A stretch of DNA of 6,600 bases. Source: Candidatus Woesearchaeota archaeon. GTDB lineage: Archaea > Nanobdellota > Nanobdellia > SCGC-AAA011-G17 > GW2011-AR17. The stretch lies in contig JAGWAA010000042.1 in the NCBI GenBank assembly GCA_018302165.1, positions 1-6,600 of the forward strand. Direction: 5' to 3'. The notes under the pieces are model-generated. The model was not told the DNA's origin. It was given only the letters and a program-made list of their open reading frames with translations, and did no database searches. This document shows positions 5,938 through 6,600 of this stretch, one piece after another; position 1 is the first letter of the stretch, and each line of letters opens with the position of its first letter. The position numbers and the translations under genes were made by a program.

Positions 5938-6000
5938 AAAGCCCCGGACAGGACATTTGCCCGCGTAGACTATATAAATAAATTTTTCTTAGATTTTTTA
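5938..6000 (+). repeat. Element left end and tnpB leader, copy 2
   Basis: Inverted counterpart of 4776-4838, at the same distance from its ATG. The outer GC-rich block (5941-5970) stands out sharply from the AT-rich surroundings. TATA box and start-codon spacing are preserved, while the 20 bases before the ATG are diverged. Confidence 0.8.
5971..5979 (+). promoter_or_regulatory. TATA box for tnpB copy 2
   Basis: TATATAAAT is centred 26 bases upstream of the ATG at 6001, in the same place as in copy 1. It stands back-to-back with the secreted-protein promoter about 50 bases away. Confidence 0.65.
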
Positions 6001-6600
6001 ATGCAACGTACTATTAGTCTTGTGCTTCCTAAATATAAAGAACTTTGTGAAACCATTTATAGTTATAACTCTATTGTCAACATGCATATTTGTGAATGTT
6101 TGTGTACTCAAACAATTTCAAAATCTCAACTTCATCATTCTTTATATTCCAAAATTCGAAAAGATTTTCCTGAATTTCCTTCTGCTTTAATTCAATGTGC
6201 TCGTGATAATGCTGTTGAGATGTTAAAAGGTAATGGTGTTAATACTTTTACTAGAAAAAGATTAAATACATCAATCAGATTTGATTTGCGTACTTGCAAG
6301 GTCTTGTTGGCTTCTGGAGAACTGCAGTTGACGACTCTTGATGGCCGAAAAAAATACAAAATCAAAGTGCCTGATTATTTTAACAAGTATTTTTCTTGGA
6401 AAGTTAAGGCTGTTACATTAGGCATTGAAAATAAGAATTTGAAATTGAAAGTCATTGTTGAAGGTGAGACTCCAAAGCTATGTCATTACCATGAAGTTTT
6501 GGGTATTGATTTGGGTTTGAAAGAGTTTGCAGTTTTAAGTGATGGTCATTTTGCTTCTTCGACTGAAATTAATCGTGTTAAAAGAAAGTATGCTCATAAT
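6001..6600 (+). CDS. tnpB: Second TnpB nuclease, 3'-truncated by window edge
   Basis: The first 200 residues of a TnpB paralogue of the gene at 3675-4775; the frame is still open at 6600. By hand alignment without gaps there are 36 differences in 200 residues, about 82% identity. Stretches such as SALIQCARDNAVEMLKGN and YFSWKVKAVTLGIE are shared, and HEVLGIDLGLKEFAVLSDG includes the first RuvC aspartate (Asp170). The second half, with the catalytic Glu, zinc ribbon and last Asp, is outside the window, so activity cannot be judged. The start is fixed by the identical MQRTI opening and a TATA box 26 bases upstream. It is divergent from the secreted-protein gene and head-to-head with the other tnpB. 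The amount of divergence suggests separate, older insertions of related elements rather than a recent duplication. Confidence 0.92.
   Translation, partial: MQRTISLVLPKYKELCETIYSYNSIVNMHICECLCTQTISKSQLHHSLYSKIRKDFPEFPSALIQCARDNAVEMLKGNGVNTFTRKRLNTSIRFDLRTCKVLLASGELQLTTLDGRKKYKIKVPDYFNKYFSWKVKAVTLGIENKNLKLKVIVEGETPKLCHYHEVLGIDLGLKEFAVLSDGHFASSTEINRVKRKYAHN

Larger units (their letters stand above)
5938..6600 (+). mobile_element. TnpB-only IS200/IS605-family element, copy 2 (left part only)
   Basis: Left end, leader and 5' part of tnpB of a second related element. The left boundary is placed at 5938-5941, where similarity to copy 1 begins, about 12-15 bases beyond the TATA box of the secreted-protein gene. 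The right end lies outside the window, so whether a tnpA follows cannot be seen. Confidence 0.7.

Overview
The window is AT-rich and looks archaeal, probably from a small-genome DPANN-type lineage (lineage is inference; archaeal is well supported). All six complete or partial genes whose starts are visible have a TATA-like box centred 26-27 bases upstream of the ATG and no Shine-Dalgarno sequence. This is the usual layout of leaderless archaeal transcripts.

Layout. Bases 1-1436 (+) hold the 3' part of a heparinase II/III-family polysaccharide lyase gene whose start lies outside the window. It converges on, and overlaps by 11 bases, a radical SAM/SPASM-type protein gene (1426-2454, -). Upstream of that, on the same strand, is a GT4-type glycosyltransferase (2491-3552, -). 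A TnpB-only IS200/IS605-family (IS1341-like) element follows, with an intact tnpB on the - strand (3675-4775). Its left end abuts a 31-bp tandem duplication (4829-4890). Next come a class I SAM-dependent methyltransferase (4936-5607, +) and, converging on it, a small secreted cysteine-rich protein (5582-5896, -). A second related tnpB element starts at about 5938-5941 on the + strand and runs off the window at 6600.

The lyase, radical SAM protein, glycosyltransferase and methyltransferase together look like part of a surface-glycan or exopolysaccharide locus. The glycosyltransferase would add sugars, the methyltransferase and radical SAM enzyme may modify them, and the lyase may trim or degrade the polymer. 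Two related TnpB elements have entered this locus. They point away from each other, with their left ends facing across about 1.1 kb that carries the methyltransferase and the secreted protein. The two TnpB proteins are about 82% identical over the shared first 200 residues (36 differences counted by hand). Their 63-bp upstream leaders align without gaps at 47/63 identities.

No gene-free stretch is longer than 300 bases. The gaps are 3553-3674 (element right end and glycosyltransferase promoter), 4776-4935 (element left end, tandem repeat, methyltransferase promoter) and 5897-6000 (back-to-back promoters). I see no tRNA, rRNA or CRISPR array, and no tnpA transposase. The best leads for something undescribed are the TnpB pair with its shared leader, the duplicated insertion junction, and a possible omega RNA at the 3' end of the first tnpB.
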